From Silene latifolia (lineage: Eukaryota; Streptophyta; Magnoliopsida; Caryophyllales; Caryophyllaceae): DNA of 64,000 bases. The stretch is from contig NC_133534.1 of the NCBI RefSeq assembly GCF_048544455.1, positions 91,045,637 through 91,109,636 of the forward strand, read 5' to 3'. Shown one piece after another: positions 1 through 12,062 of the stretch (the first letter of the stretch is position 1; the number at the start of each line of letters is the position of its first letter). The notes below the pieces were generated by a model, which saw only the letters and a program-made list of their open reading frames with translations, did not search any database and was not told where the DNA came from. The translations under genes and the position numbers were made by a program.

Positions 1-1140
1 GGAAACGCGCCTCGCGTAAAAACCCACGTGCCGCTCATGCGACACGAAATAAAAATGGCCCTTGGCCCGCTGAAAGAAAGCTTATGTCACCATGCTCTTG
101 CATTTTGACACTTCGACATCCTCACATCATCAAATAAATTGAATTGTATTTTAGGTGTAAGTAAAGCTCATGCTTTTTTTCTAAAGTTCATTACAAGATA
201 TTGCTTCAAACAAATATTCTTTTGCATTTATTCGAACTACGCACAAGGTTTGATTTCATTTTTAATGAATATGTAGGCAATCCTTCAAAGGATACAACCC
301 ATTTTTTAAAAAAATGTAAATAGAAGGATGTATGGGTAAAAATACCCTCTCATTCTCACCATGACATGACAACTCCCAATTGGATAAAATAAAGACACAC
401 GGATCAATGACGAAGCAGCAGGCTGCTGGACGCAAGGAAGGACAATGGGGGATGAACCTAGACACTAAGTAACACAAAGGCCACGATTGAACAAAATAAT
501 AAAAAAACCAACAGGAACGTTGAAATGGTCAGTAGGAACATCGTGTTAATCAGCAGAAGCTTTGACAAAGTGAGCAACCACTCCCTATTTCACAGGAAGT
601 GGAGCATGTGGTTGAGAATTTTCAGGAAGCACGTGCAACTGCCCTTAAGAAAGGCTATAAAAGAGCAAAAAACATGAGATTCTAGGACGGCTCATCTATC
701 ATTCATCATGAACTCCACTCGAAGGAAAATCATATATCACTTGCAACAATCAATATCATTAACACACTTAGAATTTTATACATCGTTTATATCATTTGTA
801 CTTAAGTCATTTGGAGATCATAGCTGTACCTCCTGATCGTTCCAGCTAGGTTCACCCTCGAATACTAATACTACTAGTGGATCATTGGTGGGATACCATT
901 CCCCCGATGGTTTTTCCCACATTTTGGGTTTCCCGCGTCACCATTTTTCTTGTGTCGTTTGTCTCTCTTTCTTTTCGTTTGTCTCTTTTTATTTTCGTTT
1001 GTTTCTCTTTCGTACTAGTTGTTTACTTTCGGTCTCGCTATGCTCTTACTATCGATCTACTTAAGTCTTTAACATCGTATTTTAATTGGAATAGCCGCAA
1101 TGACTCACAAATCTTTAGTCGGTAAAATCTTATCAAAACA
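1..1140 (+). repeat. 5' LTR (3' part certain) of the Tat element
   Basis: The LTR end is placed at the CA at 1139-1140 because a primer-binding site starts three bases later. A TATA box at 654-663 fits a U3/R boundary inside an LTR. The LTR start cannot be identified, as no second copy is present in the window to compare, so some of the first few hundred bases may be flanking DNA. A T-rich pyrimidine stretch at 900-1020 lies in the R/U5 part. Short ORFs here are chance. Confidence 0.6.
654..663 (+). promoter_or_regulatory. Putative TATA box of the Tat LTR
   Basis: CTATAAAAGA lies about 480 bp upstream of the LTR end, in a position typical of an LTR promoter. Confidence 0.55.
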
Positions 1141-1143
1141 GTT

Positions 1144-1160
1144 TGGCGCCCACGGTGGGG
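1144..1160 (+). other. Primer-binding site of the Tat element
   Basis: TGGCGCCCACGGTGGGG begins three bases after the LTR end. TGGCGCC-type sequences complementary to a tRNA 3' end are usual PBSs in plant Ty3/gypsy elements. It fixes the LTR boundary and the plus-strand orientation. Confidence 0.8.
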
Positions 1161-1204
1161 CATTGTGGTTAAATCTTGGTTAAAATATCTCTTTTCGAAA
1201 TATC

Positions 1205-3364
1205 CTAACATCTTTATAGTTGATCATGCCAAGATCCAGTAAGAACGTCTCTGATCCGATGAGTACATCAGTGCAAACTCCAGTAGTAGGGGCGATGCCA
1301 GCAACTTCCGGTGTTCCAACAACGGCGGTCCCTACCACCAGAGTGACTGCAGCTTAGGCTCAGCCCCAAGTATCAGCAAAGCCTCCTTACTCCCCCAAAA
1401 TCCCAGATCTGGGAGCATAGAAGGCTGGCAAATCACTAGTTATCAATCTTGTACCCAAGCTACTAGGGATGGGAGTCCGCAGCGCCCAGGATCACCAGGA
1501 CACCTGACAGGATCCCGTCTCCCAAGAGCGTCACAATCGGATCCGGTACAGCAGTTGCTCCAAGGGATGACATCCTTACAGCAGGCGGTGGTAGGGCTAC
1601 AAAGGGACAACCAGTCCTTGCAAGAAAAGATAGATGTAGTGTCACCACTGGGAACGACCCAGCAGATTGCAAGGTCGACACCCGGCCTGGAGAATGCCAG
1701 GGAGTACTCAGGGAGGCTACTGCCGCAAAATCTGGTAACCAGGCTCGACATGGATATGCTGCCACCAGGGGTAACCACGCCACCCATATCCAGCAGGAAC
1801 GGTGGCCGCCCAGGGTACGATCCAACCACCAGGGGTTCTACCACCACCAAGAATGCCGCAGACGTACCCTATGGTACTCAATCCTGTGGGATTAGGAGCA
1901 CTAACTCCAGATCCCATACCAACAACCGGTAGTACGCAATGGTACCAGGAAGCAATCCAGGGGAACAGTCAGCCGGAAATGCATATCCCGGGATGTGCTC
2001 CTATATGCCATATACTCCGGACAGCCAGTTCCGGCCTATTGTGAACAGTACACCATTACCTAGAAGCTACATGGTCCCTCCTTACATGTCAGGAGGAACA
2101 CCAAATCCATATGGGGTCTACTCGGTACCCCACAACCAGGGTATGGGGGTAGGAAGCCATGTAGAACAACAGTTGCAGGATATAAGGTCCTTACTCAACA
2201 ATGTTCCAGGTTACCACGTCTCATGGAGGTGGCAACCCCGGAGTGCTATGCGGATTCCCCCTTTGTGGAAAGCATTGCCCTTGTCAGAATGCCAAAGTTG
2301 TTCACCACGCCAACAATGACGTTGTATGATGGAACAGAAGATCCGCTATAGCACATCAACCAGTACAAACAGAAAATGATGGTGGTTGCAGCAATAGGGC
2401 CTGAAAAGGAAGCATGTATGTGCAAAGGATTCAGTTCCACCTTGTCAGGAGCCGCACTCTAGTGGTTCGTTAACCTTAACAACAAGTCTATTTCCAGCTT
2501 CGCAGGGTTGGTAAACGTCTTCAATCAGCAGTTCGCAAGCAGTTGCAAGCCAGAAAAATTATCTAGTGATCTATACCGGAACGTCCAGAGGTTCGAGGAG
2601 TCCACCAGGGATTATCTCGCCAGATTCAATGTGAAAACAATATCTATCCCTAGGTGCGACCCTACAATAGCAGCCAATGCCTTCAGAAGGGGACTACATC
2701 GGGACTCTGATTTGTACAAGGATCTCACCAAGCACCCATGTGCCATATTTGAGGAAGTCAAGCAAATGGCAGAGGCTACTTATCGCCTAGAGGAGGATGA
2801 GAATAGCAGGGACATGTACGGAACAGAGTCGCCCAGCAAAAAAATCACAACGGAGAAGAAAAATGAAAGAGCCAAACCCTACAGCAAGAACACAGTGAAC
2901 AAAGTCTCAGGAGAAACAGAGAGCACCGAGGCTCCACCTAAGCTCAGCGAGTATGGGTTCACCACTGGACTTGATGGGGTCTTAAAGGCAATCAGGGAAC
3001 TAGGGTAGAGGGCCAGGTGGCCCAAGTAGCCTACACCCAGGGAGAACGACAAAAGAGATGCCAGCAAAAGGTGTGAATACCACAACGTTATTGGCCACAA
3101 TACAGAAGAATGTGTAGTACTACGAAAGGAAGTAAAACACCTCTACAATGCTGGATGCTTGGATCACCTGCTCCCCAAGGGAGCGAAATCGGAAAGGTCA
3201 ATACTGCTGACCAGGCCCAACCATCCCCACATCCACCTTACTCAAAGGTTGTGAGCGTCATCATAGGAGGATCGGAAATATGTGGTCTCACTTATTCAGC
3301 AGCAAAGCGCCACGCCACCGAGACTAAAGGAGATAAACCAGAGTTCTCCCTCAGGGTCAGCAGA
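1205..3364 (+). pseudogene. gag: Tat gag polyprotein remnant
   Basis: Capsid/nucleocapsid gene that would package element RNA. The likely start is the ATG at 1205, which opens a Ser/Thr/Pro-rich N-terminus. The conserved gypsy gag core lies at about 2225-2810: a DGTEDPL motif, then an HINQYK stretch, a WF pair, and a region ending near 2800 (ORF 2508-3008 is its longest open piece). A CCHC-like zinc knuckle (CEYHNVIGHNTEEC) is at about 3073-3114. Several in-frame stops break it, among them TAG at about 1353, 1420, 2350 and 2460, plus frame changes between 1555 and 2300. No functional Gag can be made. Confidence 0.8.
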
Positions 3365-3367
3365 TAG

Positions 3368-3865
3368 GATCTACCAGCAATCTCTTTCGACGAGGCAGAC
3401 ATACCCGATGAGGCAGAACACCACCATGACGCTTTGATCATTACCATTTCCATAAGGAACTGTCTTGTTAAAAAGATATTGGTAGATACAGGAAGCTCTG
3501 TGAACCTCATAATGCTGGAAACCTTGAAGAACACGGGGTTCATCGAGAAAGACCTGATGCAGAAGGCAGTACCTTTGGTAGGTTTCAGTGGAGAAACTAA
3601 GCAATCCCTTGGAGAAATAGTGATCCCTACCTTTGCAGGGGGTATGAACAAACAGGTACGGTACTTGGTCATTGATGGTCCGTCAACTTATAACGTGATA
3701 CTTGGTAGGCCTTGGATCCATGACATGAAAGCGGTACCATCAACGTACCATCAGAGCCTGAAGTACAATACGCCCTGGGGAGTAAAGGAGATACGGGGAG
3801 ATCAAAGTATCGCTCGGGATAGCTACAAAAACGCTCTGAAACCCAGTGCAGCTAGTCCAGCATAG
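3368..3865 (+). pseudogene. Tat aspartic protease domain
   Basis: Retropepsin-like protease that processes the polyprotein. The open stretch includes DTGSSVNLI (about 3485-3511), with the catalytic Asp-Thr-Gly, and a downstream NVILGRPW motif (about 3692-3715) matching the second conserved block of gypsy proteases. A stop at about 3863-3865 and a frame change separate it from RT. The reading frame extends upstream of the first Met at 3434, which is expected for a polyprotein segment. Confidence 0.8.
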
Positions 3866-4909
3866 CAATTACATAAACTGTGTCCAGAGGGAGTATATCA
3901 CACCTCCCCAGGAGGAACTTGACGAAGTAGTCCTGGACCCACGTTTCCAAAGAAGAACGATCTTTGGTGGGAGCGGTGTGCAGGTAACATCCGCGAGCAG
4001 ATAATTGAATTTCTACGCACTAACATGGATTGCTTCGCCTGGTCCCATAGCGACATGATTGGCATACATCCAAGTGTAATTACACACCGGTTAAATGTAG
4101 ACCCCAGCTTCCCTTCAGTCCAGCAGAAGAGGCAGAAATTTGCTCCTGAAAGGAACGAGGTGATAAACCAGGAGGTAGACAACCTCCTGGCAGCAGGCAA
4201 GATCAGGGAAGTTAACTACCCAAAATGGTTCTCGAATGTTGTGGTTGTACCCAGGAAGAACAACAAGTGGAGAGTATGTGTTGATTTCACAGATCTTAAC
4301 AAAGCCTGCCCAAAAGACCCGTTCCCCCTACCGCACATTGATTCCATGGTAGACGCTACAGCAGGGCACGAGCTACTTACCTTCCTTGACGCCTTGAGTG
4401 GGTACAACCAGATAAAAATGGATCCTAAGGATCAGGAGAAAACAACCTTCAGATCTGACAGAAGCTTGTACGGCTACAATGTGATGCCCTTTGGTCTCAA
4501 GAATGTCGGTTCCACCTATCAGCGCCTGGTGAACAGAATGTTCAAGGAGGAGATAGGGAGAAAAATGGAAGTCTACATTGACGATATGGTATTAAAATCT
4601 GAGAAGGCAGAACAACACATGTCCCACCTGGAAAATACCTTCTCGATCCTTGGAAAATACCATATGAAGCTGAACCCCCCGAAATACACTTTTCGAGTCT
4701 CCTCGGGGAAATTCCTGGGGTACTTGGGGACGCAAAGAGGGATAAAGACCACCACGGAGCAAATCAAAGCAGCACTCCAGTTAGAATCTCCTCAGAAGCC
4801 AAAGGACGTATATAGGCTCATAGGACGAGTAGCAGCCCTAAATCGGTTCATATCAAGGTCCTCAGACAGGTGCCGATTGTTCTATGACATCTTGAGCAAC
4901 AACTCTTAA
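3866..4909 (+). pseudogene. pol: Tat reverse transcriptase domain
   Basis: RNA-dependent DNA polymerase domain. The 294-codon open frame from 4025 contains the classic gypsy blocks: WRVCVDFTDLNKACPKDPFP, LDALSGYNQI, MPFGLKN and the catalytic YIDDMVLKS (about 4573-4599), where YIDD replaces the more common YVDD. The frame runs unbroken to 4907 and then stops where the RNase H domain should continue. The 160 bp between protease and the first Met are linker sequence in another frame. It is the best-preserved part of this element. Confidence 0.88.
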
Positions 4910-5700
4910 ATGTGAACCGATAGTCGTTCATCTTGAGCAAGTCTTTGTTACCTGTAGAGACTAGGTACACATCTCTAGAAAAACTCTTTTTAGCACTTGT
5001 TACTGCTTCGTACAAATTGCGTCCCTATTTTGAGTCACATAGAATTTTAGTCGTGACCAACTACCCCCCTGAGAACCATAATGAGGAAACCCGAACTGTC
5101 AGGGAGAATGGTTAAGTGCTCTGTCCACCAAAGTGGGTATGACCTGAAATTTGATCCCCGAACAGCCATAAAATCCCATGCCCTAGCTGACTTTGTTTCA
5201 GACTTTAGCCCCACCCTTCAAGAACAAGCCGACAGTTAAATCTTGACCCTAAGTGAGGCTAAAAGGGAGCAGGTATGGGAATTACATGTTGATGGGCATC
5301 CAACACAAAGGGAGCAGGGGTAGGGCTGGTCCTGAAATCACCTCAGGGGGAACATATAATACAGGCAGTACGGTGTGAGTTCAAAGCAACGAATAACGAG
5401 GCTGAGTACGAGGCCCTAATCTTAGGACTGCAATTAGCCTTAGAAATGCAAATCAACCATATCAAAGTGTACACTAACTCCAAACTGATTGTGAACCACG
5501 TGAATAACATGTACACGGCCAGGGATCCTAAAATGGTAGCCTACCTGGAAGTGGCAAAGGAGATTAAACACCGATTTGCCTCCTTCCACATCCAGCAGAT
5601 ACCCATGGATCAGAATGTTGAAGCGGATGCTCTCGCCACCTTGGAAGCAGCCTTCACTCCAGGGGCAGTGGGTACTATACCATTCATACATGTCATGAAA
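4910..5700 (+). pseudogene. Tandem RNase H domains of the Tat element
   Basis: Two RNase H-like domains follow RT. The first (about 4916-5225) retains ALVTASYKLRPYF and AIKSHALADFV, typical of the gypsy RNase H, but is shifted and has stops. The second (about 5265-5660) resembles the additional RNase H of Tat elements: WELHVDG, NNEAEYEALILGLQLALEM, and VEADALA near its end. It is split between frames around 5300-5446. Retention of this second domain is the main reason for assigning the Tat lineage. Confidence 0.78.
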
Positions 5701-7048
5701 CCTGCCATACATCAGAATGAACAGCAGAACGCCAGTAAGGCTGCCACCGCCCAATGGACATACGAAGCAGGGAGACTTTGTACTACCATACCCCAGGAGT
5801 TAACTGATGATTGGCGCAAGCCTTACATTAGTTGGCTACGCGATGAGGTGTTACCACCTGACCAGAAAGACGCTAGGAGCTTCAAAATGAAGTCCTCCAG
5901 ATTCGTACTCATTAATGGTATCCTATTTAGGAAGTCCTTGGCAGGACCCTATTTGAGGTGCCTAAGCAATTCAGGAGACACAGGCAGTGATGTGTGATAT
6001 CCACAGTGGTGATTGTGGAAATCACATAGGGGGTAGGAGCCTGTCCAATAAGGCACTAAGACAGGGTTACTTCTGACCCACCATGAGGAAAGATATCACA
6101 GATTACGTCAAGAAATGTGAAGAATGCCAAAAGCACGCCCCTGTCAGCCACCAGCCAACAGAACATGTGCATCCGATCATCTCTCCTTGGCCTCTCATGA
6201 AATAGGAAATGGACATTATGGGACCATTACCCCGTGCTTCTGGAAAAAGGACGTACATGCTGGCGATGACGGACTACTTCTCTAAATGGATATAGGCAGA
6301 AGTTTTCCCTCAGGTCCTGGAGAAGCATGTGATATCTTTCATCAAGAGGAACATAGTCAGCAGATATGGCATCCCTTCAGAAATCATATGTGACAACGGG
6401 TCAAAATTCATATCCAACAGAACGGAAGACTACTACGGCCGGTGGAACATCAAGTTGTTCAAGTCCGCTCCTAGGAATCCACAGTCTAACGGCCAGGCAA
6501 AATCCAGCAAAAAGATAGTCATGAACAACCTAAAAAGAAGGCTGAAGAAGATAGGAGCCAAATGGGCATATGAGCTCCCCTTCGTGTTGTGGTCTGATAG
6601 AACCACCCCTAAAGTGGCAACAGGTCAATCACCATTCAGTCTGGTATATGGGGCCGAGGCAGTTATTCCCTCTGAGGGGCAAATACCGACGCATCGATAT
6701 GCCAATGCCACCGAGGAAAGGAACCAGGTGGAAATGGCCAGCAGCCTCGATACCATTGACGAGCTAAGAACCAGTGCCCAAATCAGGATGGCAGCCTACA
6801 AGCAGACAACAACTAGAAGTTACAACAAAAACGTAAGACTAAGGACACTGTAGGTAGGGGACCTAGTACTCAAGAAGGTATTCCCAAACACCAAGAATCA
6901 AAGTGCAGGTAAATTCGCCTATAACTGGGAAGGTCCCTACCACATAGAAGCAATCGTGGGTAATGGGGCATACAAGTTGGAGACTATGAACAGGGAAGCT
7001 GTCCCTAGGTCCTGGAACATCATTCAACTTAAAAAGTATTATGTCTGA
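5701..7048 (+). pseudogene. Tat integrase, catalytically dead
   Basis: DDE integrase. The zinc-binding region is at about 5998-6135 (HSGDCGNH, CEECQKH). The catalytic core follows: MDIMGP (first Asp, about 6209), CDNGSKF (second Asp, about 6391) and NGQAKSSKK (about 6488-6515), where the expected catalytic Glu of the GQAE motif is Lys, consistent with one G-to-A change. The open frame 6329-6853 ends at a TAG; GDLVLKK and KYYV follow to a final stop at 7046-7048. Stops also occur at about 6074, 6202 and 6296. Confidence 0.82.
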
Positions 7049-8103
7049 AGTTCCAGGTGCAGGACCCTGAAATTCCACCATCAGCAGGTACACCCCAGGA
7101 CCCTTGAATCACAACATTCAGTACTCTAGAAACCTTGGAACATGAACTAACTTGCTAAAAGTGTCATTGGCTAAGCAGCTATCGCTTGAAGGGGGACAAC
7201 CCCAGAACCCACTTGCTGGAGCCATAAGCTCCTTCCCTTATAAGGTACATATGCAAAGAACTAATCATTTTGTTTCGTACCGCCTGACTGTATCACCTGC
7301 ATTGGTCTGACAGTAACATCTCTTTTGACAGTAGGAACAACTAAGTCGCCAGGCAAAATCTTTTGTTCAGTACACACATGCTAAGCCTCCTGAATTCAGG
7401 AGATACTACTAAGGAAATGACAACTTACAACGTAGTTTTTTAAATCCTTTGAGTCAAAACCATTTTTTCTTATTTTCCCTTGGTGTCAACTTCACAGGTG
7501 TCACAAGGAGCAAAATGTGGAAGCAGCGTACTTAGTATTTCAAACGGCCAAAAACGAAACTCTCTTTCTTTTAAGTTGTTATAAAAACTCTGGGGGAAGA
7601 CACTTTGTGCTCCCTAAACCATTTTTTGGATTTATGAAATTGCTTCCATTTTTAAGTACATCGTTGTTTTTGGATTGAATGTGGATATGGTAAGTTGAAT
7701 ATTAAGGCAATGTCCTAGTAGGCTAACTGATGAACAGAAACTAGCAAAATGTTTCTCCTGCAGGAAGTACCCAATGTCCGCGTGGTCGAAACAGAGGGAT
7801 TCAAGCATCCTGATGGACAAAAAGCTCCCTGAATCACCATAGGCACCTCAACAAGTACGAAGCCGGCACACAAACAGAAAGAACAAAAGAATTTCTAGCA
7901 AAACAACTGAAGGAACAAAATGAAAAATTTCATAAACACCCCTCAGCATGAGGAACTTCAAAAGCAAATATTTTTGCCCCTCCTACGAGACAAAAATAAA
8001 AGTACCAAAAGTTGTCAGGCACCAAGAGTTAGATTACAATGGGCCACCACACAGGGTCCCAACAAAACATCAAGATAAAAAATTAAAATTTAAAATGCCT
8101 AAA
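7049..8103 (+). other. Noncoding 3' region of the Tat element
   Basis: About 1 kb between pol and the antisense gene. It holds a purine-rich GAAGGGGGACAA run at about 7188-7199 that resembles a polypurine tract but is not followed by a recognisable LTR. I see no gene here. Long spacers of this kind are normal in Tat elements. Confidence 0.6.
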
Positions 8104-8654
8104 CTAGGCAGCAGCAGCAGAATCTGGGACGACATCAGCAGTAACATCCACAGGGATGTTAGGCTCCACAGCAGCCTCTCCGCCAGATGGACCTTTCCCT
8201 CCCAGGGCAATAAAGGTATCCTCCCTGACCGACGCAACAGCTGGTGGTTCAGTCCTAGCAGTGGTCTCTCCATTGTCACCACCCAGCAAGTCATTGATGA
8301 GGCTGATGTCCGGCTTGACTGGATATGCAACATGAAACAGTCGTTCCTCCTCAGCGAGGTCCCAGTTGGAGTGCTCCCCCACCTCGAACTCCTTAATGCA
8401 TTTGATCTCTGTTTCCCAGGCGGAAACCAATGTATTGTCCAAGAGCAGGTGCTTCAGCAGCTCCTCCTCCTTGTGAGCCTCTTCCATATGCCCTTCTGCC
8501 ACCTTCCTCTAAGCATTCAGCTGTTTCTGAGCAACAGCCTTCTCCTCAGCCAGCTTCTTTTGGGCAGCCAACCTCTCCCTCCTAACCAGCGCCAGATCTG
8601 CGTCCACCTTCCCCAGGTTGACATTAAGGTTGTTCACCTCCCCCATCAATCTGG
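8104..8654 (-). pseudogene. Tat antisense accessory gene, C-terminal part
   Basis: Minus-strand coding region opposite to gag-pol. Read on the minus strand it encodes a charged, Leu/Glu/Lys-rich, probably coiled-coil stretch (about 8650-8350), then a stretch ending in an Ala run at 8104. The open 132-codon piece is 8104-8502; a TAG near 8512 separates it from the upstream coiled coil. The upstream exons continue at 30441-31728, because a 21.8-kb element inserted at 8660. Tat relatives such as Grande are known to carry an antisense ORF here, of unknown function. I do not recognise a catalytic motif. Confidence 0.6.
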
Positions 8655-8659
8655 AAACC
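8655..8659. repeat. Target-site duplication (left copy) AAACC
   Basis: AAACC immediately left of the TG terminus at 8660. The identical AAACC at 30436-30440 follows the opposite LTR end. Confidence 0.92.
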
Positions 8660-9117
8660 TGTAACACCCCCATTTATTCGGGAGCCTTTAGCTAGACATT
8701 CCCAAATAAAGGAGAGCGTTACCATCTCGGTTGCCCGAGGTAAATGATACAAATTAAAACAAACCAAAGTACTTCAACTGAAAGAATGGTTTTATTACAT
8801 TGCCAACCGATTAAATATAAAACTTAACATTACAATTTACTACGCAGCGGAAATAACATAAATAAAGTTGTATAAGTCAACTAAGTGATCTAGACAGCAA
8901 CTATGGTCCAAGTCGAGTTCACATCCCAATGCTCCCAAGTCAGCTAATCTTTAGTACCTGTCAAATCTGCTGCCCATTATGGTTCATCACAGGTGTTCAC
9001 GAATACACGGTAAACCACGAGGTTGAGTAGGATAAAAAACATTCAAACAACCAATCTCTCACAACTGTCAATATTCCAATCTCAACTGTTCACATGTCAC
9101 ATCTCGACATCAACTAT

Positions 9118-9251
9118 CCATGTTATACACCAGAGACTAAGCCTGGGGCCTTCCAATTATTCACACACGTTATCCACCAGAGACTAAGCCTGGGGCAGTC
9201 CAACAACCACTCACGTTATCCACCAGAGAGTAAGCCTGGGGCAGTCCAATT
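9118..9251 (+). repeat. Three-copy short tandem repeat in the TR-GAG LTR
   Basis: Three imperfect copies of a roughly 46-50-bp unit containing CCACCAGAGACTAAGCCTGG. The same array recurs in the other LTR at about 15385-15513. Confidence 0.75.
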
Positions 9252-10946
9252 CTCACAAAGCATTCCACAATATAATCGTATAAAATATACACAACTCCAA
9301 TCAATTAACAAAGTTAATCTCTCAATTAGCTTAATTAAATAAGAAATCATACACCAATCATCCTTTCAATACATTCACGTATTAAACACGCAAACCAAAT
9401 ATAGTTGAGTAGATTATCCTACCTTTTCAGCAATACTCCAATTTACGCAATCCGAGTAAATATAAATCCAATTGACACAGATTCCCACAACTCCGTCACC
9501 TAGACAAGTAGTTATTATAATTACTAATTATATACTTTATTCAAATAATTACCTTAATTATAAATTAATTACTTAATTATAAATTAATTACTTAATTACG
9601 TTAATTATAATCTCGTATTAAATCAAAAACCCATTACAAATAAACACACCCAAACCAACCCATGCGTAAACCCCATGTCAAACACCCATATAAACCCGTT
9701 TTAAAACTACCTAACCAGCTCATGAATACACGGTTGAACCCGTGTGAACGACCCATGAAAACAAAACCCGTAGACACCCATTATCCACAACCAACACCGT
9801 CACCTTACACCACGGTGCACCACCTTCACCTCAGCCAGCCACCATCCTGGCCACCCACCTCGCACAACTCCCCTAAAAAAGTACCAAATTACAGCAATAA
9901 CATCCGGAACCCGCAACTCCCTCTATACCCGCAACACCACCATAACCACCCTTATCCACGGCCAACTACCTCCTGCCATTACAACCGTGGTCCACCCTAA
10001 CTCCAGCCACGGCGGTCACGGCCTGACCCACACCCCAACAACACCCCCACACAACCTCGTGTAACGCACAACAACGACAGCAATACCAAAAAGCAACCAA
10101 CCCGCATGACCCTGAAAACCACCCTATAAATCAACACTAACGACCACCCAGAACAACCCAAGTCCGACCTCACACCACCTACAACCACTTACAACCTGAG
10201 CCAAGACTAAAACACCCACAACCCACGTTCATCTACACGGTTTAAGACACGGCCTACAACCCCTGTTTTCCTCTGTTTTCGCGAAATCCGACCACCGCCG
10301 CTAAAAACCACCACGCACAGCCACCACGACAGATCCCTCATGGTCGACTACACCATCCTGTCACGACCCCACCAAGCCCAGGTCAAGACTCATCTAATTA
10401 AGGGTCTAATTCGGGTTTCCAATTCGACAGCTATAACCACCACCACCCGCGTAAGCCACCCTTAATTTCCACCCTAGGTCGGTTGTCGGTGGTCACGTCA
10501 TGGTCCATTGAGGTCACGGTGGTCCATTCTAGCTACGGTCAAAGTCGTGGTCCATATGGTTCCGTGTAAGGCGGCGTACAGTGGTCATTAACTGTCAATG
10601 TTACAAGTTGTTTAACATATATACAATTAATTAAAGACGGTTTTTGATTCTTACCTTAACACGATTATGCAAGACGATTTCTCCTTCTTTCTTTTAGATC
10701 TCTTCCTTCTTTTTATGACTTATTTTCAGATTTCTTTATATATATAGAGTCTAGGTTTAGATGTATAGAATACTAATTAGGAAACTTATGACCTAATTAC
10801 TTTAATTATTAGAAAATAGAATTAATAATATAATTAGTAATATTAGTATAGTATAATTAGTAATATTAGTATAGTATAATTAGTAATATTAGTAATATTA
10901 GTATTATTACCTAATTACTTTCCGACTCACTTATTATTCCATGATA

Positions 10947-11900
10947 ATATCTTTAAAAAAAATTTTTGTAAAACACAACCTTTAATAAATTTTTTGTTGT
11001 CAAACACGACTTTTTGGCTGAAGGACTTAGCATTTTGCAATGGGGTAACTTTCAATCGATGTTTGGGATAGCAAACGATGTCGGTTTGAGGTGTTCTTAG
11101 ACTCGTTCGAAAGGTGAAAATACAAACTTTCCATGGGTGATCAATACGATGGTTAAAAGTGGCCTTATGTGGGGTCTATTATTGTGTAAAGTAAGGCTGG
11201 TCGGAGAGATTAACGAGTGGTCGAGGATTTTTAGTGGGTCTTTTAAAGAGGTTATGATGCTTTGTTTGATCTGAAAATTGGTATGTAGGTAGCGGGAAGT
11301 GTAAGGTAGGTCGTAGTTGTGTTGTTTTTTGTTGTTGTTGGTTACAAGTGGTGGTTCGAGGAGAGTTAATTTGAAGGTAAAAAACATTCAAAAGATTGTC
11401 AAAGTAGGATTTCTTTTTCTGTGGGTCGATTCACTCACCTCAAACCACCACTTACAACAAACAACCACAAAGAACAGCACAACTACGGCCTACCCTACAC
11501 TCCCCGCTACCTACATCCCAATTTTCAGACCAAACAAAGCAACATAACCTCTTTAAAAGACCCACTAAAAATCCCCGGCCACTCGCTAATCTCTCCGACC
11601 AGCCTTACATTGCACAATAGTAGACCTCACATAAGGCCGCCTTTGACCATCATATTGATAACCCCTGGAAAGCTTGTATTTCCACCTTTCCAACGAGTCT
11701 AAAAACGCCTCAAACCGACATCGTATGCTATCTCAAACATCGACTGAAAGTTACCCCATTACAAAATGTTAAGTCCTTTGGCCAAAAAGTCGTGTTTGAC
11801 AACAAAAAATTTATTAAAGGTTGTGTTTTACAAACTTTTTTTAAAAGGTGGTGTTTGGAAGAATTTTTTTTTAAAAGGTTGTGTTTGACAAAAAACCCTA
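10947..11900. mobile_element. Fold-back element with roughly 400-bp inverted arms
   Basis: The left arm (about 10965-11385) is the reverse complement of the right arm (about 11440-11835), with a spacer near 11386-11440. For example AAACACAACCTTTAATAAAT (about 10973) is mirrored by ATTTATTAAAGGTTGTGTTT (about 11809). The minus-strand translation of one arm and the plus-strand translation of the other are nearly the same, which is a consequence of the inversion rather than two genes. The block is absent from the sister LTR, where the flanks are directly joined, so it is an insertion. The right end carries extra copies of the AAAGGTTGTGTTT motif. Its transposon family is unknown. Confidence 0.82.
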
Positions 11901-12016
11901 TATATTATTCCATTATAATATATATTATTCCATCATATACCTTCTTATAAATTATGAGCTTATTATAATTAGTTATTTAAAATGCGTAAATTATTAATAT
12001 AAATAATTATCAAATT

Positions 12017-12062
12017 ACGGGTATTACAGTCTTCCGTCCTTAAAACGAACTTCGTCCCGAAG
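12017..12062 (-). other. PPT- and LTR-start-like module inside the TR-GAG LTR
   Basis: On the minus strand, CTTCGGGACGAAG is followed by a purine-rich AAGGACGGAAGAC and then TGTAATACCCGTAA. This mimics the real 3' end of the element at 12258-12290 (the same CTTCGGGACGAAG, then AGGGGGATAGAA, then the LTR start). It recurs in the other LTR at about 30200-30245. Confidence 0.6.

Noticed and set aside
877..1125. 82-residue hydrophobic ORF with membrane-like segments
   Set aside because: It lies in the LTR R/U5 pyrimidine-rich stretch just before the PBS; the hydrophobicity comes from T-rich sequence.
7188..7199. Purine run GAAGGGGGACAA as the Tat polypurine tract
   Set aside because: No LTR start or copy of the 5' LTR follows; coding of the antisense gene continues downstream.
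9118..9251. Regularly spaced repeats that could recall a CRISPR array
   Set aside because: Three imperfect tandem copies in a plant LTR; spacing and context do not fit CRISPR.
9662..10000. Thr/Pro/His-rich ORF in the TR-GAG LTR (similar one at 15910-16377)
   Set aside because: Low-complexity CCACC-rich LTR sequence; the two copies differ in length and frame ends, so coding is unlikely.
11097..11702. Two similar ORFs on opposite strands (11097-11387 minus, 11421-11702 plus)
   Set aside because: They are the two arms of one inverted repeat; no start context, homology or codon evidence for a protein.
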